NCBI GenBank assembly: GCA_000739535.1
Contig: DF820467.1
Location: forward strand, 265,895-329,894
Direction: 5' to 3'
DNA from: Candidatus Vecturithrix granuli
Lineage (GTDB): Bacteria > Moduliflexota > Moduliflexia > Moduliflexales > Moduliflexaceae
DNA length: 64,000 bases
Both the position numbers and the translations under genes were made by a program. Every line of letters starts with the position of its first letter. Positions within the stretch are counted from its first letter, which is position 1. Under the pieces are notes generated by a model, which was given only the letters and a program-made list of their open reading frames with translations, searched no databases and had not been told where the DNA came from. Positions 15,475 to 24,328 of the stretch are shown here, in pieces.

Positions 15475-16320
15475 ATGATCAAATCAATCAAAGCCAAAAA
15501 CAGCATTCTTGCCATCTTGACCTACGCAGGGCTGGCAATCGGACTGGTGTATGCAAGCTTCCCTGTCCTGTGGATGCTTTCCTGCTCCATCAAATCCAAC
15601 ACGGAGATTTTCTCCATCCCGCCAAAACTGCTGCCGAGAGTATTCACCCTGAAGGCTTATGATGCCATTTTCAGTAGTCCGATGAAGGTGAGATTCTTTC
15701 TCAACAGTTATTTTGTGGCGATTGCAGTCACCCTTCTGACACTGCTTGTTTCTATTCTGGGAGGATACAGCTTCAGCCGGTATGCCTTCAAATTGAAGAA
15801 GCCGTTGAATCTCTTCATCATCAGCACCCAGACGGTGCCGCCGATTACGCTCCTGATTCCGTATTTCGGGCTTGTGGTAGCCTTCAAGATGTACGACACC
15901 TATTTCGCATTGATCTTTACGTATATGGTGTTCACCTTGCCCTACGCAATCCTGATGATGACCGGATATTTCAATACCCTGCCCAGGGAACTTGACGAAG
16001 CGGTGATGGTTGACGGGGGTTCGAGCTTCTGCGCCCTCTGGCGCGTGCTTGTACCCGTGTCGCTCCCCGGCATCGTCGCCACTGGCGTCTATACTTTCTT
16101 GCTCTGCTGGAATGAATTTCTCTTTGCGCTGACGCTCACCAAGACGACCAAGATGCGAACGGTCCCGATCGGCATCCAACAACTCATGGGGCAACATGCC
16201 TATGAATGGAATGAGATGATGGCGATGAGTTTGCTAGGGTCGCTGCCCATCCTGATTATGTACCTGGTCGCCCAGCGGCATTTCCTGGCCGGGATGACCG
16301 CCGGTTCGGTGAAGAGTTGA
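15475..16320 (+). CDS. Sugar ABC transporter permease, MalG type
   Basis: 281 residues, six membrane helices, EAA loop ELDEAVMVDGGSSFCALWR followed by VLVPVSLPG. Partner of the MalF-type permease three bases upstream. With the binding protein at 12950 it forms a CUT1-class carbohydrate importer. No ATP-binding subunit follows; the next gene is convergent. The short 49-bp convergent spacer shows no clear terminator. Confidence 0.88.
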   Translation: MIKSIKAKNSILAILTYAGLAIGLVYASFPVLWMLSCSIKSNTEIFSIPPKLLPRVFTLKAYDAIFSSPMKVRFFLNSYFVAIAVTLLTLLVSILGGYSFSRYAFKLKKPLNLFIISTQTVPPITLLIPYFGLVVAFKMYDTYFALIFTYMVFTLPYAILMMTGYFNTLPRELDEAVMVDGGSSFCALWRVLVPVSLPGIVATGVYTFLLCWNEFLFALTLTKTTKMRTVPIGIQQLMGQHAYEWNEMMAMSLLGSLPILIMYLVAQRHFLAGMTAGSVKS

Positions 16321-16369
16321 GATGATTTCGGAGTTCGCGATGACCGGTCATGGCGAAACCGACTCCTGT

Positions 16370-17791
16370 TCAATTTCTCAGTTCCTCTTGCCCGAAACGG
16401 ATCATTTCGTCAAGAATCCGATCCACATCCTCACCTGTTGTGCGTAAATTCATGAAACAAGCGCGGAGACAAAATTTTCCCTTCACCTCTGCCCGGCCCA
16501 GGAACGCGATCCCTTCGGACAGCAGTCGGGCAAGCACGCGCTCATTCTGTGAGTCTGTGAGATTGCGACAGCGGACACACACCGCATTCAACGTGACCGG
16601 GGCCATGAGTTCCAATTCTGGTTCGGCCTGACTTCGTTCTCCCATATATGCGGCAAGATCACACAGATTATCGATCGCCTTCGCATACGTTTTTCGTCCG
16701 TAGGCCCGTAATGACCACCATACCTTCAGCGCCTTAAAACTCCGTGACAGTTGGGGGCCATATTCCGCATAGTTGAGAAAGTCGGTATCAGACACCATCG
16801 AAAGATAGCTTGGGATGAAACTGTATGTTGACCGCATGTCTTCAGCGCGGCGGACAAGCACACATCCGGCCTCCAGAGAAGTGAAAAGGAATTTGTGAGG
16901 ATCGAGTGACAATGAATGCGCGCGGCCTGCTGGTAACAATTGGGCGCGCATCCGTTCGCTGAGAATCGCCAGAGCGCCATACGCCCCGTCAATGTGAAGC
17001 CACAGATGTTCCTCTCCACAAAAATTTGCCAGAGCATCAAGCGGATCAATTGCCCCCGTTGTAACGGTTCCGGCTGAACCAACCACACAAAACGGGCTAA
17101 AACCCTCACGACGGTCTCGTAAGACGGCTTCTTTGAGGAGGTCCATACGTATCCGAAACTGTGGGTCACACGGGATGTGACAGACATGATTCAGCCCAAG
17201 TCCAAGAATCACAGCCGCTTTGTCAACGCTATTATGTACTTGCTCTGAAACATAGAGTCGCAGCGGTGAGGTCCTCCCCTGAATTCCTTCCGTTCTGGCG
17301 GAATTTCCGAGATATGTGTCACGAGCTGCCGCGAGAGCCGTCAAATTCGCCATAGAGCCTCCGCTGGTGATGATGCCTCCGCTGCCTTTGGGAAATGAGA
17401 ATAATTCGTGAAACCAGGAAATGACGCGCTGCTCAATGGCATTTGCCGCCGGTGAGAGCGTCCAGAGATTACAATTCTGGTTGAGGGTGCTTGCCAGGGC
17501 CTCGGCAAACGCTGAGATGCCATTCGATGAAGGAAGTACGTAAGGAAGAAAGCGCGGATGCGCCACGTGGGTAGAATTTGGCACAACAACCTCTCGGAAT
17601 TCTTGAAACAGTTCCTCAAGCGTTTTTCCCTCTTCAGGAAAGGGTTCAGTCAGGATCGCTTGCATGGCGTCTCGATTAATCTGAGGAAACACGGATTGGT
17701 TCGAGAGATCAATTTCATAGTTCGCCAGAAGTTCTCCCAGGAGACGACCTGCCTTACGGTGTGTTTCGGGATCGAACAAAAGTTCATTCAT
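16370..17791 (-). CDS. Pyridoxal-5'-phosphate group II amino-acid decarboxylase
   Basis: 473 residues, the usual length for the aromatic-amino-acid/glutamate decarboxylase family. Visible marks are GSAGTVTTGAIDPLDAL, HIDGAYGALA with the Asp that contacts the pyridine nitrogen, and SLDPHKFLF with the PLP-binding lysine. The predicted reaction is CO2 release from an L-amino acid to give an amine; the substrate (Tyr, Trp, Asp or Glu) cannot be assigned. Cytoplasmic. ATG 17791 has AGGAGA upstream. It stands alone between a convergent sugar transporter and a small lipoprotein, so physiology cannot be deduced from context. Confidence 0.88.
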   Translation of the reverse strand: MNELLFDPETHRKAGRLLGELLANYEIDLSNQSVFPQINRDAMQAILTEPFPEEGKTLEELFQEFREVVVPNSTHVAHPRFLPYVLPSSNGISAFAEALASTLNQNCNLWTLSPAANAIEQRVISWFHELFSFPKGSGGIITSGGSMANLTALAAARDTYLGNSARTEGIQGRTSPLRLYVSEQVHNSVDKAAVILGLGLNHVCHIPCDPQFRIRMDLLKEAVLRDRREGFSPFCVVGSAGTVTTGAIDPLDALANFCGEEHLWLHIDGAYGALAILSERMRAQLLPAGRAHSLSLDPHKFLFTSLEAGCVLVRRAEDMRSTYSFIPSYLSMVSDTDFLNYAEYGPQLSRSFKALKVWWSLRAYGRKTYAKAIDNLCDLAAYMGERSQAEPELELMAPVTLNAVCVRCRNLTDSQNERVLARLLSEGIAFLGRAEVKGKFCLRACFMNLRTTGEDVDRILDEMIRFGQEELRN

Positions 17792-17988
17792 AGCACAGTT
17801 CTCCTCAATGATATCAAGTTATTACTGTCATCAAACCAGCAGCCTAACGCCATTTTCAGGTGGTTTAATACGATGTGGTCTCCGGTTCACGAACAGGCGA
17901 ACTATTCCTCTCCCCTGATTGAAAATTTGTCCACTTTATTTTATACTATCAATAGACATATCCGAATGATTCATGCCATCTTAAATTC

Positions 17989-18330
17989 CTAATAATACCC
18001 ATAACATTTCCAACCAGTCTCAGGCATATAATCACAATGGTTCATGCCTGGTTGTTCATAACTGAACCGTAACCGGTAACTTTCCTCTGTGATGTTATAC
18101 AAAATTGGATAACCGTGAACCTCTTCCGGAATCCCCTCAATATACTCAGGAATCAAGACATCCAATGTATCCGGATAGCTCCGATTCTCCTGGTGATAGC
18201 GTTCGAGTGCCTCAATAATCGGCTGACAGACTGCGTATCCGTGTTCTGCTTTTTTTCCTTCTCCAGGAGCAGGACAGGCCTGTAGCACCAAACACGCTAT
18301 ACATAGGGAGAGGCATCGAATAAGAGGCAT
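17989..18330 (-). CDS. Small secreted lipoprotein of unknown function
   Basis: 113 residues beginning MPLIRCLSLCIACLVLQAC, a lipoprotein signal with the lipobox Leu-Gln-Ala-Cys. The mature part, with YAVCQPIIEALERYHQ and NRSYPDTLDVLIPEYI, recalls the globular part of pseudopilin-like lipoproteins. An ATG is also available at 18378, but AGAGG suits 18330. The C-terminus is rich in Tyr and Cys. I do not recognise a specific function. The start region of the decarboxylase lies 197 bp away with no obvious link. Confidence 0.6.
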   Translation of the reverse strand: MPLIRCLSLCIACLVLQACPAPGEGKKAEHGYAVCQPIIEALERYHQENRSYPDTLDVLIPEYIEGIPEEVHGYPILYNITEESYRLRFSYEQPGMNHCDYMPETGWKCYGYY

Positions 18331-18512
18331 GTGTTGCCTCTGTCCATTTCGATTCGCGCTGTTATCGCTGTGTTTCATGGATCTATCGTCGTCTCCTGCG
18401 CCGTTAAAAGATGAAGCGATGGTGAGTCGTCCCACTTCACGAGCGGCGGACGAGATCAGGCTCACCTTTGGAAGACGGGCGCACTTTTTGACGTCATACT
18501 CCCTGGAACAAA

Positions 18513-18548
18513 GCGAAGCCCCACCGTCCGGTGCAAGTGGGGATTCGC
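18513..18548 (-). terminator. Hairpin downstream of GAPDH
   Basis: GCGAAGCCCCACC and GTGGGGATTCGC form a stem with a nine-base loop, 17 bp past the GAPDH stop on its strand. The following T-run is weak, so termination is plausible rather than certain. Confidence 0.45.
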
Positions 18549-18564
18549 TTTCAGAAGCAATGGA

Positions 18565-19563
18565 CTAAACAGCCAATCGAGCAGCGGCCTCTGCCAGTTG
18601 ATGAGCGTATCCCATCTCATTGTCATACCAGGCCGCGACAGAAACCAGGGTGCCATCAAGTACTTGTATCAGCGGCAAATCCACGATGGACGAATGCGGG
18701 TCGCCAATGATCCGTGCCGATGCCCACTCATCTTCCAACACTGTCATAATCCCTTTGAGCGGTGCAGTCATGGCCGCGTTTCGGAAAGTCTGCTTGACCT
18801 CTTCGGCTGTTGTTGCCCGTTCCACCACGACATTGAGTTCCGCAATACTCCCCGTCCGCACCGGCACACGGTAGGCTTTACCTGTGATTTTGAGATTGGG
18901 CCAGATAAAACTGAGTGCCTTTGCGGCGCCGGAGGAGGATGGAATAATGTTCTCGGCCGCCGCCCAGGAGTCGCGCCGATCACGCATAGGCTGGTCGGTC
19001 AGCGATTGGGTATTGGTATAAGCATGGATCGATGAAAAAAAGCCGGTCTTAATACCGAAATTCTCGATCAAGACTTTGACGACCGAGGCTAGCGCGTTAG
19101 TCGTACAGCTTGCCATACTGATGAGATGATGCTTTTCCGGATCAAACTGGTCAAGATTGATGCCGGGTAAGAGTACCGCGTCACACTCTTGCAAGGATTT
19201 ACTGGGGGCGCTCACCAGGACACGTTTGGCGCCGCGCTCAAAGTGAGCCTGAGCGCCACTCCTGGTTGTCGCCCGACCAGTGCAATCTATCACCAATTCG
19301 ACGCCTAACCCGGCCCAGTCTGGCAAGGATTGGCTTGTATCAACGAATTTGATTTCACGGCCGCCAATCAGGAATTTATCCCCGGCCACTTTGACTTCTT
19401 CAGGCCAACGGGCGTAATTGGTATCTGCTTCAAAAAGGGCGGCCAGGGTTGATACATCTTTGATGTCGGAGATCGAGACCGGAACAAATAACCCTTGTTT
19501 TAACGCTGATTTGAGCGTTGAACGGCCAATACGGCCAAAACCATGAATCGCTATTTTTTTCAT
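18565..19563 (-). CDS. gap: Glyceraldehyde-3-phosphate dehydrogenase, type I
   Basis: 332 residues. The NAD-binding start KKIAIHGFGRIGRSTLK and the catalytic segment SMASCTTNALASVVKVL with active-site Cys are clear. DQPMRDRRDSWAAAENIIPS and YRVPVRTGSIAELNVVVE continue the catalytic domain. It oxidises glyceraldehyde 3-phosphate to 1,3-bisphosphoglycerate in glycolysis, or the reverse in gluconeogenesis. GGAGG supports ATG 19563 rather than the ATG at 19575. It is monocistronic, with a hairpin behind it. The usual phosphoglycerate kinase neighbour is absent, and the sequence is somewhat divergent, so an accessory or paralogous GAPDH is possible. Confidence 0.85.
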   Translation of the reverse strand: MKKIAIHGFGRIGRSTLKSALKQGLFVPVSISDIKDVSTLAALFEADTNYARWPEEVKVAGDKFLIGGREIKFVDTSQSLPDWAGLGVELVIDCTGRATTRSGAQAHFERGAKRVLVSAPSKSLQECDAVLLPGINLDQFDPEKHHLISMASCTTNALASVVKVLIENFGIKTGFFSSIHAYTNTQSLTDQPMRDRRDSWAAAENIIPSSSGAAKALSFIWPNLKITGKAYRVPVRTGSIAELNVVVERATTAEEVKQTFRNAAMTAPLKGIMTVLEDEWASARIIGDPHSSIVDLPLIQVLDGTLVSVAAWYDNEMGYAHQLAEAAARLAV

Positions 19564-19652
19564 GCGAACCTCCAAATGTATAAGTTTAATGTTGTTATTT
19601 TAACCCCAGGCTTTTCGTCCTGCACTTAAAGAAATACCACATTTCTTATCCT

Positions 19653-20078
19653 TTATGGCACGTTAGGAAGTGCCGTTTTCCCTTGCATGAGAAGCATTTG
19701 CTGTTGTTCAATTGCTTGAACAAATCGTGTTGCTTCATCAAATTGTGTTTTGGCTTGTTCGTAAGTCAGGCTCTGAAAATCCTGATAATCATGAACCTGC
19801 CGGCTGTCAAATGCCGTATGAGCAATGGTACTCAATTGTTTCTCACAAATACCGGTTTTGACAAAGTACTGATCAAAATACGAGATGACGCCAGTATGTC
19901 TGCGACTATCGAGACCCACTAGCGCAAGCAATGCTCGGATCGCATTAAAGATGGCATAATACGATCGATTGATACTCCCATCATACTCATGATTCTTCAG
20001 GAGTAACTCAGCTTGCCGTAAGACATCTTTGGCCTTGTTCAGGCGATGTCGCGATAAATCATGCGCGTAGTCTATCAT
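19653..20078 (-). CDS. HEPN-domain protein (toxin or partner of MNT)
   Basis: 141 residues. The text RLNKAKDVLRQAELLL and DGSINRSYYAIFNAIRALL is characteristic of the HEPN family that pairs with minimal nucleotidyltransferases. HEPN proteins are often RNases whose activity is blocked by nucleotidylation. A canonical R-x4-6-H site is not obvious; SRRHTG is the nearest candidate. The start ATG 20078 overlaps the stop of the MNT gene by four bases, so the two are co-translated. It likely forms a HEPN/MNT toxin-antitoxin module. Confidence 0.8.
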   Translation of the reverse strand: MIDYAHDLSRHRLNKAKDVLRQAELLLKNHEYDGSINRSYYAIFNAIRALLALVGLDSRRHTGVISYFDQYFVKTGICEKQLSTIAHTAFDSRQVHDYQDFQSLTYEQAKTQFDEATRFVQAIEQQQMLLMQGKTALPNVP

Positions 20079-20449
20079 AATTGAATCCCTTGTTGAATAA
20101 TATCCCGATAGAATAATGTGTGATAATATTGGTTCTTTTCCCACGCAGAAATATCCTGAACAATAGGAGAAATATACAGATCATATTTCAAGGAATAGTC
20201 TGCCGCTAATCCACTGACTTGACGCTGAAGATCGTGGGTGAAATGGTTGACAATAATTAAAATATCAATATCTGATTGGGGCGTCTGTCTATTCGTGGCA
20301 TACGAACCAAACAGATATTCTGCCCTGATATTCTCGTGCAGCAATTGTTTCGTGTCGTTGGCAAAACTTCGAATTATCTGAGCAATCTGCGGTTGAATAT
20401 GCGCGGGGAGTGCTGGCAAATATGCTGCATCAGATTGTTGTGTTTTCAT
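20075..20449 (-). CDS. Minimal nucleotidyltransferase (MNT), antitoxin of the HEPN pair
   Basis: 124 residues. The polymerase-beta-like signature is complete: LFGSYATNRQTPQSDIDILI gives GS-x10-D-x-D with both metal-binding aspartates. In known HEPN/MNT systems this enzyme transfers AMP to the HEPN toxin. The start ATG 20449 has AAGGGA at good spacing; the frame open to 20554 lacks such support. The promoter region contains a perfect 16-bp palindrome (20471-20486) that could be an autoregulatory operator. Confidence 0.82.
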   Translation of the reverse strand: MKTQQSDAAYLPALPAHIQPQIAQIIRSFANDTKQLLHENIRAEYLFGSYATNRQTPQSDIDILIIVNHFTHDLQRQVSGLAADYSLKYDLYISPIVQDISAWEKNQYYHTLFYRDIIQQGIQL

Positions 20450-20470
20450 CGGATATGTTCCCTTGTGTAT

Positions 20471-20486
20471 GAACACCATGGTGTTC
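20471..20486. promoter_or_regulatory. Perfect palindrome upstream of the MNT/HEPN operon
   Basis: GAACACCATGGTGTTC is its own reverse complement and lies about 20 bp before the MNT start codon. A TTGAAA that could be a -35 element lies just upstream on the reverse strand. Position and symmetry suit an operator; binding is inferred. Confidence 0.4.
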
Positions 20487-20570
20487 GTGTTTTTCAAAAG
20501 TATGCATACGAACTCGTGATTAAGCGTCATAAGTGTGACGTGTTTGCTTGACATCGAACATTCTTTTTTC

Positions 20571-20684
20571 GGTAGTGGTTACATAGTAAGTGATGCCCGC
20601 TCGTTGAGCGAAGTCGAAACGAGCCGTCCACTGTTCCCTTCGACTTCGCTCAGGGAACGCATCACTTACCATGTAACCACTACC
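20571..20684. mobile_element. 114-bp palindromic MITE, copy A, with 8-bp target duplication
   Basis: The ends GGTAGTGGTTACATAGTAAG and its near reverse complement enclose a nested palindrome based on TTCGACTTCGCTCAG. The element is flanked by CTTTTTTC at 20563-20570 and 20685-20692, a direct target duplication. No coding capacity. The flanking sequence resembles 37980-38090, which lacks the element. The remaining 20693-20820 spacer shows no gene. Confidence 0.75.
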
Positions 20685-20820
20685 CTTTTTTCAAACGACT
20701 TTCTCGTGTTGTCAAGAAAATTTCCGAAAAAATGCGGTGTGTGCAGCCGGGAAGAATCTGGCACGTGTCAAGACCGGATTATTCAAGAATCCGATCTTGA
20801 CATCCCGAGCGGTTTGACGC

Positions 20821-22587
20821 TTATTCCTCTAAATCCGTCAGGTTTTTAGGCAGTTCTTGCAAGAATTGCGGAGCAATGGCGTAAACGGTGGCGTCAGCAT
20901 CGAGCTTTGCATACCGGTTCTCCTGCCCTTCCACGGCTTTTCCGATAAGCAAGACGAGCAGTTCCTTATCTGAATCTCGCAGAGTGATCCTGACTTCCGG
21001 CTTAACTAAGCCATACTTATTCAGATCAGCGTCCGGTTCGTCGAGTTTTTGGGTAAACTCCAGTTCATTCAGATCGTAGAGCAGGTTATTCACCTTGAAA
21101 AATGCAACTTTCTTTTGCTCCGGTTCGGTCGCCTTCCAATCATCCCCGTCTTTCTCCAGGGACAGCTTCTGATCCGCATACGTCAGTTGAATTTGCTCGA
21201 CCTGGGCGCGATCAAAGGACAGAATCTTCTTGTAGCGCAAATCGAACGCAGTTTTGTGCAGTTGGGCCAGCGTATCGGCTTTGACAAGTACCACTGAGTT
21301 CTGGTTACCCAGTTTTGCGTAAATACCGATATTTGCCTGATCAGGGGATCCTAAAAGCAACTCATGCGGCGTTTCCTGATCTTTTTGCCACAGGCGGATC
21401 GTGAAGGGCGGCGCAGCCAGGCCATACTGCGCCAGATTCTCGGGCGTATCGCTGACAAATTGCTGCACCGTCGTGGCTCCGGCGTTTGATAATAGCTGTT
21501 GCACTTTCGCGCCATCGGCTTTGAGGTTTTCCGGCTGGGTAATCTGCCACTCCTCTTCAGATTCGCGTTCTAAGACAATGGTTTCCCCCTGCGAGGCCAG
21601 TTCGATTTTCTGAATATCAGGGTTTTTGAAGGCAAACAAGGTCTTATCGCGCAAATCATTTACGTTTTTGGGGAATTCGTCGAGGATGGTCGCGTCAACC
21701 AGAAATACATTTTCCGCGCCTTCATGTTTGGCATAGACGCCATCTCCGCTCTCATTTTTCTGGCCCAGGAACAAGGTTTTCTGGCTCTTATCCTCGCCCA
21801 CAAATAAGGATAATGTCGCGGTTGGCTGATCCAGGCCGTATTGCGCTAAATCCTCGACCTTTTCTGCGGTAAAGGCTTTGATGGAGGAACTCGTGATTTT
21901 GGATAGCAGCGCATTCATTTTCGCCGTATCGGCCTGATAGTTTTGAGGCACCACGATTTGCCACTTTGCGTCATTTTGTTCCAATTCAACGCTTGGGTGA
22001 GCTTCGGAAGGCAGCGTCAAAATGGCTTTTTTCACCTGATCCGGCGCAAAGGCCAGAATCGTTTTATCGCGTAGATCATACATGCTCTTATCCAGACCAG
22101 TTTTTACCAGAGAATTGACGATCACCACCTTCTCCTGGTTGTCCACACGAGCATAAAAACCGGAAGCCGTGGGCGTCTCATTGCCAATCGCCAGTTGCAT
22201 CGGGCTGCTTCCTTCCTGTCCTTTGGCGATGACGACGAGTTGCGGCTGATCCAAACCAAATTCTTGATCCTGAGACTTGTCTTCTGCAACCGTTTTCTGC
22301 TGCTCAACCTTCACAAAATCTGTTACCAGTCGTTTTACAGCCTCTACATCGGTGGAGGCTTCGACCGGTTGCAGCATTTTCCAGGTCTCCTCCTGTTTTT
22401 TAAGCACAATTTCTTCATTCTGGCGTTTTATGCTGATTTCCTGAAGCGCTTCTTCGGTCGTACTAAATACCTTTTTGGCCGCTTCTTCTTGCGCCTGCTG
22501 TTTTTCGGAAAGATTGACGCGGGTGTAATAATACCCGCCCATCAATACCAATATGATGAATAAGATGATTGTTTTCTTAATACTCAT
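20821..22587 (-). CDS. DUF4340 protein of the Gld-type ABC operon
   Basis: 588 residues. An N-terminal anchor (KKTIILFIILVLMGGYYYT) precedes about three repeats of a DUF4340 unit. Each has the pattern LAQYGLxxP, LxLG, YAK, VxLV and DLRxKxIL, with W near the centre (residues about 100-240, 245-385, 385-530). Such proteins accompany GldA/F/G-like ABC complexes; the biochemical role is unknown. The repeats suggest an extracytoplasmic, membrane-tethered beta-rich protein. ATG 22587 has AGGAGA, derived from the end of a palindrome. It is the last gene of the minus-strand operon starting at 26078. Confidence 0.8.
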   Translation of the reverse strand: MSIKKTIILFIILVLMGGYYYTRVNLSEKQQAQEEAAKKVFSTTEEALQEISIKRQNEEIVLKKQEETWKMLQPVEASTDVEAVKRLVTDFVKVEQQKTVAEDKSQDQEFGLDQPQLVVIAKGQEGSSPMQLAIGNETPTASGFYARVDNQEKVVIVNSLVKTGLDKSMYDLRDKTILAFAPDQVKKAILTLPSEAHPSVELEQNDAKWQIVVPQNYQADTAKMNALLSKITSSSIKAFTAEKVEDLAQYGLDQPTATLSLFVGEDKSQKTLFLGQKNESGDGVYAKHEGAENVFLVDATILDEFPKNVNDLRDKTLFAFKNPDIQKIELASQGETIVLERESEEEWQITQPENLKADGAKVQQLLSNAGATTVQQFVSDTPENLAQYGLAAPPFTIRLWQKDQETPHELLLGSPDQANIGIYAKLGNQNSVVLVKADTLAQLHKTAFDLRYKKILSFDRAQVEQIQLTYADQKLSLEKDGDDWKATEPEQKKVAFFKVNNLLYDLNELEFTQKLDEPDADLNKYGLVKPEVRITLRDSDKELLVLLIGKAVEGQENRYAKLDADATVYAIAPQFLQELPKNLTDLEE

Positions 22588-22607
22588 AGTATTTTTCTCC
22601 TGTGAAA

Positions 22608-22674
22608 ATGTAGCGCGAAACTCCAGTTTCGCGCACCATTCATCCGCTCGCGAAACTGGAGTTTCGCGCTACAT
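22608..22674. repeat. CGCGAAACT palindrome inside the Gld operon
   Basis: Arms TGTAGCGCGAAACTCCAG and reverse complement, between the GldG-like and DUF4340 genes. Read in the gene direction, it is followed at once by TTTTCACAGGAGA, the Shine-Dalgarno of the DUF4340 gene. Same family as 1809-2042. Confidence 0.85.
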
Positions 22675-22684
22675 TGCTGTTTAT

Positions 22685-24310
22685 TTATTGCGTGGATTTT
22701 TTGCGATTCATATACACCATCATACCGGTTCCAATAACCAGAAGCGGCAGAAAAACGACTGAGAGGAAGAAGGCAAATCTTCCCTGGCCGGCGGTGAGAA
22801 TCAGCGGCGCGGTTTCAGGATCTTTGGCGCGAATCGCAATCAAATCCTTTTCTTCTGCCATCCAGCTCACGGTATTCAAGAACAAATCGCTGTTGCCCGA
22901 TAACCCCAGATAGGTGTTGCTGGCAAAGTCTGAGTCGCCAAATACGACCAACCGACCTTGTTGGGACTGCGAAGCCTCTGTCGGATTCTCTGGAGCGTCG
23001 GGCTGTTCAGCATTCTGACTGAGATCACGCGTAATGACCACTGCTAAAGGCACTGGCCCCTGGAGATCAAGGCCCTCATTAAATTCAACTGCACCCCCCT
23101 GGAGTTCCTGTTTGTTGGTTTCGGCCCAGCTTTGCGGACTGCTGGTCGCCAGGACCGTGCCGCTGATACCTTGCGGAAGTTGTTCCTCAAGCCGAATTGA
23201 CCGCGCTACCGGGTAAAAGGTAGCAATATTAAAATTCTCGGTAATCGGATGCTGCGTGTAGGCCGAGGCCACCGGCATCTCATACCCGCCGCCGAACACC
23301 CGGCTGAAGGTATCAATAATCATATCATCCCCCACGATGACGCCATAGGTTTTTAAAAAGGGCGTCATGCCGGGCGATTGATCCGGATCGAGCAGAAACA
23401 ACACATTGCCGCCTTTGTTAATATAGGCTTTTAAAGATTCTTCTTCGGCTGGCACTAAATCTTTCTGCAAGCCAGCAATAATCAATAAGGTTGCATCCTC
23501 AGGCACGGCTTGCTGCTGCATCAGCAAAAGATCTTTCACCACATAATTTTCCTTTTCAATGGCTTGTTTAACCTGACTATATCCATGTTCGCCGACATCA
23601 TCCAGGCTGCGCTCGCCATGGCCTTTGAGAAAATAGACCACTTTTTGTTCGTCGCGAATCACTTTAACCAGAGCATTGGTCAGGTTTTCTTCGGTCAATT
23701 CGGTGATTTTTTCATGTTTTGCCTTGGTTTCCAGCACAATCGTGCCATAAGTTTTGATGTCATAGCTCTTTGCCCGTCCCGGATTTTTATCAGGATCGAT
23801 AAATTCGTAGGAGATGTGGGCAGACAGGCGTTTATACTGCTGCAACAGATCGTTAGCAGCTTCACGGTCGCCCTGATCCAGACTGAAAAACGCCATAATA
23901 TTCACATCTTTTTCAAGGGTGTTCAGAATTTTTTTGGTTTGCTCTGACAGGGTAAAGCGTTTATTGCGCGTCAGATCGAAACGCACGCTATGCTGGCTGG
24001 AAATGGCTTCTACAAAGATGGCGATCCCTAACACCACGAAAATCATGATGGTCACGTTCGTTCCATATTTGACCGACCGCTTCGAGAATTGCGCCAGAAT
24101 ATGTTTGAAATCGCCAACCAGATAGATCAATACGCCAATAAAGCCCACAATGGCAAAAAATGCGGCTAATGCGCCAAAGCGCATTTGTACGAGCCAGGTT
24201 GCGCCGCTCAACGCCAGACAAATTAATCCGGCCAGTCCGACATAGCCGATATAACGTTCTACTAAGAGATTTTTTCCAAGTAGTATAAGCTGCTCTTTTG
24301 AAAGTTTCAT
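22685..24310 (-). CDS. gldG: GldG-like auxiliary protein of an ABC transporter
   Basis: 541 residues. Two membrane helices near the N-terminus plus one near residue 85-105, a long extracytoplasmic domain, and a C-terminal helix before the NRKKSTQ end. DLTRNKRFTLSEQTKKILNTL and the YFLKGHGERSLDDVGEHGY block are typical of the GldG/ABC-type auxiliary family. In Bacteroidota GldF/G and GldA were linked to gliding; in other phyla the function is undefined. GGAGG precedes ATG 24310. It is flanked by the permease (24329-25099) and the DUF4340 gene, all co-directional with short spacers. Confidence 0.82.
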   Translation of the reverse strand: MKLSKEQLILLGKNLLVERYIGYVGLAGLICLALSGATWLVQMRFGALAAFFAIVGFIGVLIYLVGDFKHILAQFSKRSVKYGTNVTIMIFVVLGIAIFVEAISSQHSVRFDLTRNKRFTLSEQTKKILNTLEKDVNIMAFFSLDQGDREAANDLLQQYKRLSAHISYEFIDPDKNPGRAKSYDIKTYGTIVLETKAKHEKITELTEENLTNALVKVIRDEQKVVYFLKGHGERSLDDVGEHGYSQVKQAIEKENYVVKDLLLMQQQAVPEDATLLIIAGLQKDLVPAEEESLKAYINKGGNVLFLLDPDQSPGMTPFLKTYGVIVGDDMIIDTFSRVFGGGYEMPVASAYTQHPITENFNIATFYPVARSIRLEEQLPQGISGTVLATSSPQSWAETNKQELQGGAVEFNEGLDLQGPVPLAVVITRDLSQNAEQPDAPENPTEASQSQQGRLVVFGDSDFASNTYLGLSGNSDLFLNTVSWMAEEKDLIAIRAKDPETAPLILTAGQGRFAFFLSVVFLPLLVIGTGMMVYMNRKKSTQ

Positions 24311-24328
24311 GTTGGTTTCCTCCTGCTG

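Noticed and set aside
20757-20790. TGGCACGTGTCAAG as a sigma-54 promoter
   Set aside because: The -24 half matches but there is no TTGC at the -12 position, and the direction does not lead to a gene.
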